Source of the DNA: Oscillospiraceae bacterium
Lineage (GTDB): Bacteria; Bacillota; Clostridia; Oscillospirales; Oscillospiraceae
Assembly (NCBI GenBank): GCA_902790375.1
Contig: CADARY010000012.1
Coordinates: 44,886-108,885 of the forward strand
Length of the DNA: 64,000 bases
Direction: 5' to 3'
In this document: piece by piece, positions 17,201 through 25,178 of the stretch
Numbering within the stretch: the first letter of the stretch is position 1
How the letters are laid out: each line of letters begins with the position of its first letter
Notes under the pieces: generated by a model
Databases searched by the model: none
The model's input: only the letters and a program-made list of their open reading frames with translations
What the model was told of the DNA's origin: nothing
Translations under genes and position numbers: made by a program

Positions 17201-17349
17201 GATATACGCTCCGTCAGAACCGCCCCGGAGAGGATCTTGTGTTTATCAATGCCTGGAATGAATGGGCTGAGGGTACGTATCTGGAGCCATCTGAACCGTG
17301 GGGCAGAGCCGCTCTCGACGCGACGAAAGAAGTGCTGGAGAGGAGATAA
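14206..17349 (+). CDS. Multidomain glycan enzyme: GT2 - coiled coil - GT2-like - WbsX/GH99-like
   Basis: 1,047 residues from GTG 14206. Residues 1-230 form a GT2 domain ([36 protein letters not shown]). A charged coiled coil lies at about 325-390. A second GT2-like domain follows at about 485-620 ([13 protein letters not shown]); its expected DxD is altered to EQED, so activity there is doubtful. From about 690 comes a WbsX-type domain (GH99-like): [23 protein letters not shown] split around its conserved Trp/Glu, [12 protein letters not shown] and [16 protein letters not shown]. WbsX domains occur in O-antigen and rhamnan loci. One polypeptide could therefore carry two or three steps of chain building. 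Confidence 0.88.
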   Translation: [1047 protein letters not shown]

Positions 17350-17357
17350 CGATCAAC

Positions 17358-18263
17358 ATGAATAAGAGTATTTCCGTGATTGCACCGGCATACAACCATG
17401 AAAAATACATTGAATCGTGCCTCTGGTCCATCGCAAAGCAGAGCTGCAGGGAAATGGAGCTCATCGTTCTGGACGACTGTTCAAAGGACAGAACGCGGGA
17501 TATTATCCAGCAGGTGCTCGCACAGGAGAGCTTCTGCGAAAGATTCTCCATGGGCGTCAGGTTTATTCCGCACGAGAAAAACAAAGGTGCACATGATACC
17601 ATCAACGAGGGCCTGATGATGGCGAAGGGGAATTACCTCGCCGTTATCAATACCGACGACGCCTTTGGAGAGGAGCATCTTGAACTGCTTTTGGACGCCT
17701 GCGAGCGGGAGAACAGTGAATTTGCATTCGGCGGGGTTCGTGTGGTCGATGAAAATGACCGGCTGGTCAACGAAGGATATGGGAAGGCCATCATGAAGTA
17801 TCAGGATACGGCGCGCATGTGTCCGACCATTACGATGGCCCTGACCAGAGGCAACTCCACAATCAGCACGGGGAACATGGTCTTTACCGCAAGACTCTAT
17901 CGGGAACTCGGAGGATTCAGAAACTATAAATACGTACATGACTGGGATTTCGCGCTGCGCGCCGCACTGATCACGGAGCCAGTTTTCGTTCCGGAGGCGT
18001 ATTACGTTTATCGGCTGCATGGAGGAAACACCATCAGTGAAATTGCAGGCCACCCGGAAGAAGCCGACAAAACGGAAAACGCGGAAGACGGTTCGACTCC
18101 AAACCCGTTGATTCAATTTATGCAGAAAATCCTGAGAGGCGAATATACCAACACGAGAATTCCTTGGTTTCCTGTCTGGGAGTATTTCTTTCAGTACAAA
18201 AAATACTACTCCGATGATACCAACGCCAAGTCGGCATGGGCCGAGGCAAAAAAACTACAGTAA
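17358..18263 (+). CDS. GT2 family glycosyltransferase
   Basis: 301 residues from ATG 17358, eight bases after the WbsX gene. Motifs: ISVIAPAYNHEKYIESCL, VLDDCSKDRT and LAVINTDDAFGEEHLELL with the TDD metal site. FVHDWDF-like text appears as YKYVHDWDFALRA, and YRLHGGNT resembles the same box in the rhamnosyltransferases nearby. No membrane segment. It is probably one more sugar-adding step of the same polysaccharide. Confidence 0.88.
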   Translation: MNKSISVIAPAYNHEKYIESCLWSIAKQSCREMELIVLDDCSKDRTRDIIQQVLAQESFCERFSMGVRFIPHEKNKGAHDTINEGLMMAKGNYLAVINTDDAFGEEHLELLLDACERENSEFAFGGVRVVDENDRLVNEGYGKAIMKYQDTARMCPTITMALTRGNSTISTGNMVFTARLYRELGGFRNYKYVHDWDFALRAALITEPVFVPEAYYVYRLHGGNTISEIAGHPEEADKTENAEDGSTPNPLIQFMQKILRGEYTNTRIPWFPVWEYFFQYKKYYSDDTNAKSAWAEAKKLQ

Positions 18264-18313
18264 CAGGATGAAATCCGGTGAGACAGTCCAACTGATTGAC
18301 CATTAAACAATTG

Positions 18314-18709
18314 ATGAAAACTTCAATTTGTCGGCACATCAACAAACCTGCAGAGCGGACAATTCAAGTATTCGGTTGGGGTTCAATACCAGGATGCGAA
18401 AGTTCAAAAAATGAAGTTTATTTATTTCTGGATGACGAAGCACATCGTGTCTATTACAAACTCGCATCCGGTCAGGAGCGTCCGGATGTCGCGGCTGCGC
18501 TGGGTGATCCCCGGCAGCTTCATGCTGGCTTTTCTGTAAGGACTGTTCTTCCGGATGATTTTACCATGACGGAGAATGTTGAGATTGGTTTCTGTGTTGT
18601 AAACAGAGAAGAAAAACAAGTCGCGGAATTGACAAGAGGGACTGTCAAAATGGTCTTTGAGAACGCAGATGAACGTATACAAACAGCATCGCAGCCTGGA
18701 GTATTCTGA
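18314..18709 (+). CDS. Stand-alone beta-sandwich domain (sugar-enzyme accessory), possible fragment
   Basis: 131 residues from ATG 18314; an in-frame TTG 18296 is also possible and neither has a good RBS. The sequence IQVFGWGSIPGCESSKNEVYL, then YYKLASGQERPDVAAALGDP and GFSVRTVLP, resembles a beta-sandwich domain usually appended to glycosyltransferases or DUF2142-like proteins in surface-glycan loci. Here it stands alone, 50 bases after a GT2, with no enzyme attached. It could be a separated accessory protein or a leftover of a larger gene. Confidence 0.5.
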   Translation: MKTSICRHINKPAERTIQVFGWGSIPGCESSKNEVYLFLDDEAHRVYYKLASGQERPDVAAALGDPRQLHAGFSVRTVLPDDFTMTENVEIGFCVVNREEKQVAELTRGTVKMVFENADERIQTASQPGVF

Positions 18710-18918
18710 ACCCGCTGATGACATTGCTGATCATGCGCGTCGTGTTTGGTCACTTCTTTGGCAGCGCGATCCCAGATTCTAGTTTCCCACTCACCGGACC
18801 AGGTGCGCAAGCTGTGCAATAAGGTACTCTGGCTTCATTAGGGGCGGCAGATCGACTTTGGAGAAACCGGGGGAATATGTGACCGTTACCAGGCATTTCT
18901 GCATGGAGAAATCAAACT
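18710..18918 (+). other. Non-coding or decayed stretch
   Basis: About 200 bases between the accessory domain and the next GT2. Only short broken frames are seen and no motif is recognised. The SD of the next gene (GGAG near 18905) is at its end. Confidence 0.4.
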
Positions 18919-19788
18919 ATGAACGTCAGCGTCATCATCCCCACGCTCAACGCAGAGCGTTGGATCACCCGACAACTGAATATGCTGCTGAGCCAGACCG
19001 TGGAGGCAGAGATCATCGTCATTGACTCCGGCTCGGCGGACAGTACGCCCGCCATTGTCAGGCGCTTTGCCCCGCGCGTGCGGCTGCTGGAGATTCCGCC
19101 CAGGGACTTCGACCACGGCGGCACGCGGGATTACGCCCTGCGGCAGAGCACGGGGGATTATGTGCTTTTCTTTACTCAGGATGCCATACCGACGGATACC
19201 CGCTGCATCGAAAAGCTGCTCGCGGCCTTCTCCGCCCCGGATGTCGCGGCGGCTTACGGCAGGCAGATTGCTTACCCCGACGCCCCGGAATACGAAAAAC
19301 TGACCCGGCAGTTCAATTACCCGGATCAGCCAAGAGTCTGGCGGGAGGCGGACATTCCCCGCTACGGGGTCAAGGCGTATTTCTTTTCCGACGCCTGCGC
19401 CGCCTACCGGAGAGACGCCTATCTTGCCGTCGGCGGCTTTGACGCGCCCATCATCACCAACGAGGATATGATGATGGCGGGCAAGCTGCTCCACGCGGGA
19501 TACGCGCTGGCCTATACGCCGGAGGCGGCGGTGCATCACTCTCACCGCTATACGCTGGGAGAAGAATACCGCCGCAACAAAAAAATCGGCCTCGTCATGG
19601 AGCAGTACCGGCCACGTCTCACAGGCGCAGAGGCTGACGCCGAGGGCTGGCGCATGCTCCGCTTTGTCGGCGGTGAGCTTGCACGGGAGGGACGCATCGG
19701 CGAACTGTTTGACTTTTTAGCGCACGTGTGTGTCAGGTTCGCAGGAAACCGGATTGGAAAACGCAAGGGAAAGCGGAGCGGGACATGA
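18919..19788 (+). CDS. GT2 rhamnosyltransferase-like protein
   Basis: 289 residues. Motifs: VSVIIPTLNAERWITRQL, IDSGSADSTPAIV, the FDHGGTRDYA box found in RfbN/RfbF-type rhamnosyltransferases, and FFTQDAIPTD. A C-terminal basic helix may touch the membrane. It is the last gene of the polysaccharide cluster and is closed by the strong terminator at 19847. Rhamnose as donor fits rfbC/rfbD upstream. Confidence 0.88.
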   Translation: MNVSVIIPTLNAERWITRQLNMLLSQTVEAEIIVIDSGSADSTPAIVRRFAPRVRLLEIPPRDFDHGGTRDYALRQSTGDYVLFFTQDAIPTDTRCIEKLLAAFSAPDVAAAYGRQIAYPDAPEYEKLTRQFNYPDQPRVWREADIPRYGVKAYFFSDACAAYRRDAYLAVGGFDAPIITNEDMMMAGKLLHAGYALAYTPEAAVHHSHRYTLGEEYRRNKKIGLVMEQYRPRLTGAEADAEGWRMLRFVGGELAREGRIGELFDFLAHVCVRFAGNRIGKRKGKRSGT

Positions 19789-19846
19789 GGCTGATTGTCC
19801 TGCTCTCCGCACGCCCCCGCAGGAAAAACGAATGAATGACAGACAG

Positions 19847-19899
19847 TATTGGGCGGATTCGCAGTACATCCTTTTTGCGAATCCGCCCAATATTTTTTT
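19847..19899. terminator. Strong bidirectional terminator
   Basis: A perfect 17-base stem (19847-19863 with 19876-19892) around a 12-base loop, followed by seven T. It ends the polysaccharide cluster and, on the other strand, the exonuclease gene ending at 19907. Confidence 0.9.
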
Positions 19900-19906
19900 A
19901 CAATAT

Positions 19907-20446
19907 TCATGTATTACTGCGCAGGCGGTAGGTCCGGATGTATTTTTCCGGCTCGGCCCCGCCCGCCAGATAGCGCAGCAGGATCTCGGCGCAGGCGCGG
20001 CTGTCGCTGTCGGCCCGGTGGTGGTTGAGATCAATGCCGTAATAAGCGCACATGTCGTTGAGCCTGTGGCTGATGCCGGGCAGCAGGCTGCGGCCCATGA
20101 TGACGGTGCAGAGGCCTTTGGCGCTCGGCTTCCAGTCGATGCCGTAATCGCAGAGGCAGCGCCGCAGCACCCCCATGTCGAAGCTCAGGTTATGGGCTGC
20201 CAGGACGCCGGAGGACATAAGCGGCTCGATCTGCTCCCAAAGCCGGGGAAAGGTCGGCGCGCCGGCCACGGACTCTTCGCTGATGCCCGTGAGGCGGGTG
20301 TTGAACCAGTCAAAGGGCTGCTCGGGATCGACCAGGGAATAGAACTCCTCCACGATCTGGCCGTCCTCAATGACGCTGATGCCGATGGCGCTCATGCGGC
20401 TGTTGTATCGGTTCGGTGTCTCCACATCAAAGACTATGTATCTCAT
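19907..20446 (-). CDS. DEDDh 3'-5' exonuclease (DnaQ/epsilon-like)
   Basis: 179 residues. Exonuclease motif I is FDVETPN (DxE), motif II is AAHNLSFDMGVL, and motif III is HHRADSDSRACAEIL with the DEDDh-type histidine. These are the four acidic residues and the His of DnaQ-fold exonucleases. It lacks polymerase or BRCT domains, so it is a stand-alone exonuclease of unknown pathway. It is convergent with the polysaccharide genes and shares their terminator. Confidence 0.9.
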   Translation of the reverse strand: MRYIVFDVETPNRYNSRMSAIGISVIEDGQIVEEFYSLVDPEQPFDWFNTRLTGISEESVAGAPTFPRLWEQIEPLMSSGVLAAHNLSFDMGVLRRCLCDYGIDWKPSAKGLCTVIMGRSLLPGISHRLNDMCAYYGIDLNHHRADSDSRACAEILLRYLAGGAEPEKYIRTYRLRSNT

Positions 20447-20666
20447 GGTATCCTCCCGATCCGCAAAAGCGGATCGCTTTCATTATACCCGGGCTTTGCG
20501 CGCTGCGCAAGAGGGGGCTTTGCTTTTGACCCGTTCCGCGGTACATCGTTTCCAAACGGACCTCGGCAGCAGGTTTCGTGGGAATTGAAATGTTGCTGCA
20601 AACAACACAGAACCGCAGAATTGGCGCAAATTAAACAATTTAACGCTTGCTTTGGCAACATTTCTC
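20447..20666. other. Intergenic spacer between divergent genes
   Basis: About 220 bases between the exonuclease start (minus) and the promoter of the dehydrogenase fusion (plus). Short frames here carry no recognisable motif. Confidence 0.4.
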
Positions 20667-20695
20667 TTGACCACCTGGGAGAAATATGCTATCAT
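20667..20695 (+). promoter_or_regulatory. Sigma-A-type promoter for the HTH-dehydrogenase gene
   Basis: TTGACC (20667-20672), 17 bases, TATCAT (20690-20695). It lies about 40 bases upstream of the start at 20734. The encoded HTH domain could act on this region, which is an inference. Confidence 0.6.
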
Positions 20696-20733
20696 CTGTT
20701 AAAACCTGTTTTGAATCTGAGGAGGAATTTCCA

Positions 20734-22236
20734 ATGCGTACACTGTCCTTACCGCTTCTCGCTGAGACCGTTGTCTCCCGGCGAAAGGCGCTCAATATCA
20801 CCCAGGCGCAGCTTGCGGCCAGGGCCGGGATCAACCGCTCGGTTCTGTCCGGACTGGAAAACGGAACGCATAAGCCCTCGATTGACCAGCTGGAGGCCCT
20901 TGCGGCCGTGCTGGGCTTTGAGCCGACGGAGGTCTTTGCCGAACAGAGCGGCGAGGCGGTGCAGCTTGACCGGCAATACAAGATCGCTGTCGCGGGCGCG
21001 GGCTATGTGGGCCTGTCCCTCGCGGTCCTGCTGGCCCGGCGCCATGAGGTCACGGCCGTCTGCACAAAGGAGGAAAAGGCGGCGATGATCAACGCCTGGC
21101 GCTCGCCGATCCAGGACGATTATATCGAGAAGTATCTGGCCGAGGCCGGGGCGGGGAAGCGGGAGCTGCGGCTTCACGCGACGACAGACGGCGCCGCGGC
21201 CTATGCGGATGCCGACTTTATCATCCTGGCCGTCCCGACAAACTATGATCCCAAGACCAATTATTTTGACTGCTCCGCTGTTGAGTCGGTGCTGAAGCTG
21301 ATACAGGAGGCCACCGCGGAGCGGGCGGAAAAGCCTGTTGTCGTCATCAAGTCCACCGTGCCCGTGGGCTATACGGCCCACACGAGAAAGCTTTTCGGCA
21401 TGGACAGGCTTCTTTTCAGCCCGGAGTTTTTGCGCGAGTCCAAGGCCCTCTATGATAATCTCTATCCCAGCCGCATCATTGTGGGCAGCGATGCGGGCAA
21501 TGAGGAGCCTGCGCGGGTCTTTGCCTCCCTGCTCCAAGAGGCGGCCATCAAAAGGCCCGTGCCCACGCTCTTCATGGGCACCACCGAGGCGGAGGCGACC
21601 AAGCTCTTCGCCAATACCTATCTCGCCCTGCGGGTGAGCTATTTTAACGAGCTGGACACCTATGCCGAGATCAAGGGCCTCGACACCTCCTCTATCATCA
21701 GGGGGGTGTGCCTGGATCCCAGGATCGGGGATTATTACAACAATCCCTCCTTCGGCTACGGCGGCTACTGCCTGCCCAAGGACACCAAGCAGCTTCTGGC
21801 AAACTACCGGGATGTGCCCGAGAATCTGATCCATGCCATCGTAGAGAGCAACCGCACCCGCAAGGACTTCATCGCCGACCGGGTCCTGGAGATCGCGGGG
21901 ACCTATGGCAGCAGCGAGGCCTATTCCGCCGAGAAGGAGAGCCGGCAGAAGGAGCTGGTGGTGGGCGTCTACCGCCTGACCATGAAGGCAAACTCCGACA
22001 ATTTCCGCGCGTCCTCCATCCAGGGAGTCATGAAGCGTATCAAGGCCAAGGGGGCCGCCGTGGTGATCCATGAACCGACGCTGCCCGACGGCTCCACCTT
22101 CTTCGGCAGCGTCGTGGTCAATGATCTGAAGAGGTTTAAGAGCATGTGCGGCTGCATCATCGCAAACCGCTATGACCGCGCGCTGGATGATGTGAAGGAA
22201 AAGGTCTACACCCGGGATCTGTTTCAGCGGGACTGA
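20734..22236 (+). CDS. XRE-HTH / UDP-glucose (GDP-mannose) dehydrogenase fusion
   Basis: 500 residues from ATG 20734 after GAGGAGG. Residues 10-65 form a complete XRE-type helix-turn-helix ([18 protein letters not shown], then [15 protein letters not shown]). From about 88 follows a full UDP-glucose/GDP-mannose dehydrogenase: NAD motif [46 protein letters not shown] and the catalytic Cys346 in [11 protein letters not shown]. The enzyme oxidises a UDP-sugar to the uronic acid used in surface glycans. A DNA-binding domain on a metabolic enzyme suggests that it senses its nucleotide sugar and regulates its own or nearby glycan genes (inference). An earlier in-frame start at 20686 lies within the promoter and is rejected. 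Confidence 0.9.
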   Translation: MRTLSLPLLAETVVSRRKALNITQAQLAARAGINRSVLSGLENGTHKPSIDQLEALAAVLGFEPTEVFAEQSGEAVQLDRQYKIAVAGAGYVGLSLAVLLARRHEVTAVCTKEEKAAMINAWRSPIQDDYIEKYLAEAGAGKRELRLHATTDGAAAYADADFIILAVPTNYDPKTNYFDCSAVESVLKLIQEATAERAEKPVVVIKSTVPVGYTAHTRKLFGMDRLLFSPEFLRESKALYDNLYPSRIIVGSDAGNEEPARVFASLLQEAAIKRPVPTLFMGTTEAEATKLFANTYLALRVSYFNELDTYAEIKGLDTSSIIRGVCLDPRIGDYYNNPSFGYGGYCLPKDTKQLLANYRDVPENLIHAIVESNRTRKDFIADRVLEIAGTYGSSEAYSAEKESRQKELVVGVYRLTMKANSDNFRASSIQGVMKRIKAKGAAVVIHEPTLPDGSTFFGSVVVNDLKRFKSMCGCIIANRYDRALDDVKEKVYTRDLFQRD

Positions 22237-22244
22237 GGGCCGCC

Positions 22245-22409
22245 ATGGCGCATTACAGAAGCCTCAACGCCGCCCTGCGGGAGCGCTTCGGCGAAAAGCT
22301 CTGCAAGCTTGCCCTGGACGGCGGCTTCACCTTTGTATTGCTGATTCAAGCCGATACCCACATAGGAAAAAATAAGATTCATCCGTTTGAACAGGGGGTG
22401 CCATCATGA
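22245..22409 (+). pseudogene. Truncated TIGR01212-type radical SAM (YhcC-like) start
   Basis: ATG 22245 opens MAHYRSLNAALRERFGEKL and LALDGGFT, which is the conserved beginning of YhcC/TIGR01212 radical SAM proteins. The expected CPNRDG and cluster cysteines never come: after residue 29 the sequence turns to unrelated residues and stops at 22409, overlapping the next start (ATGA). Only the first tenth of the gene remains. Confidence 0.6.
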
Positions 22410-23242
22410 AAAGATTACTCGCGCTGCTTCTTGCGGCCGTGCTCTGTCTGTCGGCTGCGTCGACAGCCGCGGCTGAAAATCCGGCCTCGTGGGAACTCAC
22501 TGAAAAAATCGTTGTCCTGTACGGCGCAAACGGGGCGGCCGCCGCCGACAGGATCAGCCAACTGCTGGGAGAGCTGGAGACGGTCGACGCCGCCGCCGCA
22601 GAAAAATGGACGGCAATCCTGCAGCTCTGGCACGGCAGTGAGCTGACCATAAACGAAGAAATCCTCCCGGACGGTCTGCCGGACACGGATGAGCTCTGCC
22701 TTGTCGCCCTGGGATTTCAGCTCGATCCGGACGGAAGCATGAAGGAGGAACTCATCCATCGCCTGGAGACTTTAAAACGCTGTGCGCAGAAGTATCCCAA
22801 CGCTGTAATCGTCTGCACCGGCGGCGGTACAGCGCGGGATAATCCTTCCGCCACGGAAGCCGGAGAAATGGCAAAATGGCTTCGGGACAACGGGATCGAG
22901 CCCTCGCGCATCCTTGTGGAGGACAAGTCCCGGACCACGGCGCAGAACGCAGTCTATACCCTGGACCTTCTGAAAAAAGAATGCCCGAAGGTCTCCGGGC
23001 TTGCGATCATATCCAGCGATTATCACATTGCGACCGGGGCGCTGCTGTTTGGGGCGGAACTCATATTGCGGGAGGAACCCGATATGCACGTCATCTCAAA
23101 TGCAGCGTGGAAGGCGCCCGGCGGTACGCTCTCCCGCATGTTTCAGGCGGGCGCCCTGATCGAGCTGCTCGGGGACAAACAGACCGCCTATGATATTTAC
23201 TTTGATACCTATGACATTCATGAGATCCTTCCGCTCGCCTGA
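22406..23242 (+). CDS. Secreted DUF218 (YdcF/SanA-like) protein
   Basis: 278 residues. A signal peptide (KRLLALLLAAVLCLSAAS, cleavage near AAA-EN at 22-24) precedes a DUF218 domain: VIVCTGGGTARDNPSATEA near 133, then RILVEDKSRTTAQNA and IISSDYHIATG. DUF218 proteins are envelope-associated and linked to cell-wall metabolism, though their reaction is poorly defined. The domain is usually membrane-anchored; here it seems fully exported. The start overlaps the radical SAM fragment above. Confidence 0.82.
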   Translation: MKRLLALLLAAVLCLSAASTAAAENPASWELTEKIVVLYGANGAAAADRISQLLGELETVDAAAAEKWTAILQLWHGSELTINEEILPDGLPDTDELCLVALGFQLDPDGSMKEELIHRLETLKRCAQKYPNAVIVCTGGGTARDNPSATEAGEMAKWLRDNGIEPSRILVEDKSRTTAQNAVYTLDLLKKECPKVSGLAIISSDYHIATGALLFGAELILREEPDMHVISNAAWKAPGGTLSRMFQAGALIELLGDKQTAYDIYFDTYDIHEILPLA

Positions 23243-23306
23243 AATACAAAGCCGAACAGATTCCGCGCGCTTACCCTGCCTGCGCGGTCCCGAAACAGAA
23301 AAAAAC

Positions 23307-23335
23307 TTGACAAGCCTGTACAGCTTCGATATAGT
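23307..23335 (+). promoter_or_regulatory. Sigma-A-type promoter for the EFR1 gene
   Basis: TTGACA (23307-23312), 17 bases, TATAGT (23330-23335): near consensus. It lies about 95 bases upstream of the EFR1 start. Confidence 0.75.
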
Positions 23336-23430
23336 ATCTGTGAACACTTTACGGCCGGGAACCGCAGATTTGCTGCGATTCACATCCGTCACAGACATTT
23401 TTACAGGTATTATTTCAGGAGACAACGATC

Positions 23431-24213
23431 ATGAGCGAAAACATTATTTACTGTTACTCCGGCTCCGGCCACTGCCTGGACATGGCCAGGAATATCGCGT
23501 CCCGTCTGGGCGACACGGACATTGTCCTGATGCGCTCCTTCCCTGAGAAGACCGACGCCACCGAGGCAAAGCGCGTCGGCTTCATCTTTCCCTGCTACGG
23601 CGGCGGCCTGCCGGGGCATGTGGAGCAGTATCTGAAGGTAATCAAAATCGCCCCGGATGCCTACAGATTTGCGGTGGAGCAGTTCGCCGGATACATGGGC
23701 TGCGGCCTGCACAAGATCGACGAAATCGTGGGTCTCGACTACTGGAACACGATCTCCAACCACTCCACCTGCATCTGGCTGATGCCGCACAGCCTCAGCT
23801 TCCCGCCCACGTCGAAGGAGAGCGCGCAGGCCCGCATCGACAGGAAAGCCATGGAGGTTGCCGCCGCGGTCAAGGCTATGAAGAAGAGCGAAAGAAAGCC
23901 GCCGGAGAAGGCGTTCTTCGCGCTCGAGAGCAAGGCCTTTTCCAAAATGCATCCCAGGCGCGTCAGAAAATTTTGGGTCAACGACGCCTGCATCGCCTGC
24001 GGCACCTGCGCCCGGGTGTGTCCCCGCGGCAACATCGAGCTGCGGGAGAAGAAGCCGACCTTCGGCACTGACTGTATCGGCTGCCTGAGCTGCGTGCAGT
24101 ACTGCCCGAAGCAGGCGATCAATGTGGGCAAAATCACCGAGAAGCGGGAGCGCTTCCCGAACAAAAACGTGAAGGCGGCGGATCTGACGAAAAAGGTCAT
24201 CCACATCGACTGA
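23431..24213 (+). CDS. EFR1-family flavodoxin-ferredoxin protein
   Basis: 260 residues. The N-terminal half is flavodoxin-like (YCYSGSGHCLDMARNIA, then FIFPCYGGGLPGHVEQYL). The C-terminal part holds two 4Fe-4S motifs: C187-x2-C190-x2-C193-x3-C197 (CIACGTCARVCP) and C215-x2-C218-x2-C221-x3-C225 (CIGCLSCVQYCP). This is the EFR1 layout common in anaerobic Firmicutes, presumably carrying electrons between FMN and iron-sulfur partners. RBS CAGGAG is present upstream. It stands alone between its promoter and the terminator at 24250. Confidence 0.92.
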   Translation: MSENIIYCYSGSGHCLDMARNIASRLGDTDIVLMRSFPEKTDATEAKRVGFIFPCYGGGLPGHVEQYLKVIKIAPDAYRFAVEQFAGYMGCGLHKIDEIVGLDYWNTISNHSTCIWLMPHSLSFPPTSKESAQARIDRKAMEVAAAVKAMKKSERKPPEKAFFALESKAFSKMHPRRVRKFWVNDACIACGTCARVCPRGNIELREKKPTFGTDCIGCLSCVQYCPKQAINVGKITEKRERFPNKNVKAADLTKKVIHID

Positions 24214-24249
24214 ACAGCGGGGGAGAAGCGCTGCCCTGCGGAATATGCG

Positions 24250-24291
24250 AAAGCACCGGTCAAGCCCTCTCGGGTCTGACCGGTGCTTTCT
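24250..24291. terminator. Bidirectional terminator
   Basis: AAAGCACCGGTCA (24250-24262) pairs with TGACCGGTGCTTT (24277-24289). It separates the convergent EFR1 and DUF624 genes. Confidence 0.85.
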
Positions 24292-25095
24292 TCAGCGCCG
24301 CCGTCTGATTTTCTTCTGCGGCCTGTCGGGGCCGACGATGTCCTCGCGCCGGTTCCAGTTCGGATCGGAGTAGCTGCTCTCCTGGATCATGTAGTCCCCG
24401 TCCCGGTGCTCCTCGTCCGTGAAGACGGAGCCCTCCGCCCGCAGGGTTTTGCGCTTCATCACCACGGGGTCGAGCTTCGAGAAGGCCTTGAGGATCAGAA
24501 AGCTCTGCAGATAGGCGACAAGGCCGAAGCCGCAGACGGCCCAGAGATAGGTGAAGAGATTCACGGCGTCGGGATTCATGACGAAGCTGATGTAAAAGGC
24601 CGCAGCCGCAAGCAGGATGCAGAGCACCGTCCAGGGGAAGGCCGCCGCGCCCAGGAGCCAGGCGTTGCGCAGGGTGTTCCCGACTGTGTTCTTATAGCGG
24701 GCCTGGAGAGGGAAGAGGTAGACAAAGCCGAAGAGAAACAGAAAGACCAGAAGATAAAAGGTGATCTGATAGAGCCTGCCGGCAGCGCCCTCGAGATTCT
24801 GCACGGCCCAGTAATAGGCCCCGAGAAAGAGCAGGATCAGCAGGCAGATCAGCCACAGGATCGTCGCCTGTTTGAAATTGCGCCTGAAGGCCAGCCAGAA
24901 ATCCCGGAAAACCAGGCCCGTGTCCCTGTCCTCCTCGTACACGAACTGCAGCGTGCAGGTGTACAGCGCCGTCAGGGAAGCGCCGATCGTGAAGACGGGG
25001 AGGGAGAAGAGCACGAACATGAGATTGCAGATCACGATATCCGCGAATCTGCTCAGGGCCGTCATGAGCGGCCCGTCGGAATCAAAGAGCTTCAT
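24292..25095 (-). CDS. DUF624 (YesL-like) membrane protein
   Basis: 267 residues from the ATG at 25095, with GGAGG just upstream. Starts with LFDSDGPLMTALSRFADI, the usual DUF624 opening, followed by about five membrane helices and a charged, arginine-rich C-terminal tail. DUF624 proteins are encoded beside carbohydrate ABC importers in Firmicutes, as here. Their function is not known. It follows the permease gene after a hairpin at 25127, so it may be expressed at a lower level than the importer. Confidence 0.85.
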   Translation of the reverse strand: MKLFDSDGPLMTALSRFADIVICNLMFVLFSLPVFTIGASLTALYTCTLQFVYEEDRDTGLVFRDFWLAFRRNFKQATILWLICLLILLFLGAYYWAVQNLEGAAGRLYQITFYLLVFLFLFGFVYLFPLQARYKNTVGNTLRNAWLLGAAAFPWTVLCILLAAAAFYISFVMNPDAVNLFTYLWAVCGFGLVAYLQSFLILKAFSKLDPVVMKRKTLRAEGSVFTDEEHRDGDYMIQESSYSDPNWNRREDIVGPDRPQKKIRRRR

Positions 25096-25115
25096 TTTGC
25101 CGACCTCCGATCGAG

Positions 25116-25150
25116 AGATAAAATCAGGGGTGCCGGATGACGGCACCCCA
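25116..25150 (-). terminator. Hairpin after the permease gene
   Basis: GGGGTGCCG (25127-25135) pairs with CGGCACCCC (25141-25149). On the minus strand it is followed by GATTTTATC, a weak T-tract, so readthrough into the DUF624 gene is likely. Confidence 0.55.
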
Positions 25151-25178
25151 AAGAATGCGTTTTCGAGTTCGGGTGTAA

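Noticed and set aside
19730-20685. Long plus-strand frame crossing the terminator and exonuclease gene
   Set aside because: It is antisense to the DEDDh exonuclease and crosses a strong terminator; no motif.
20749-22071. 440-codon minus-strand frame opposite the dehydrogenase fusion
   Set aside because: Antisense shadow of a conserved gene with intact catalytic motifs on the plus strand.
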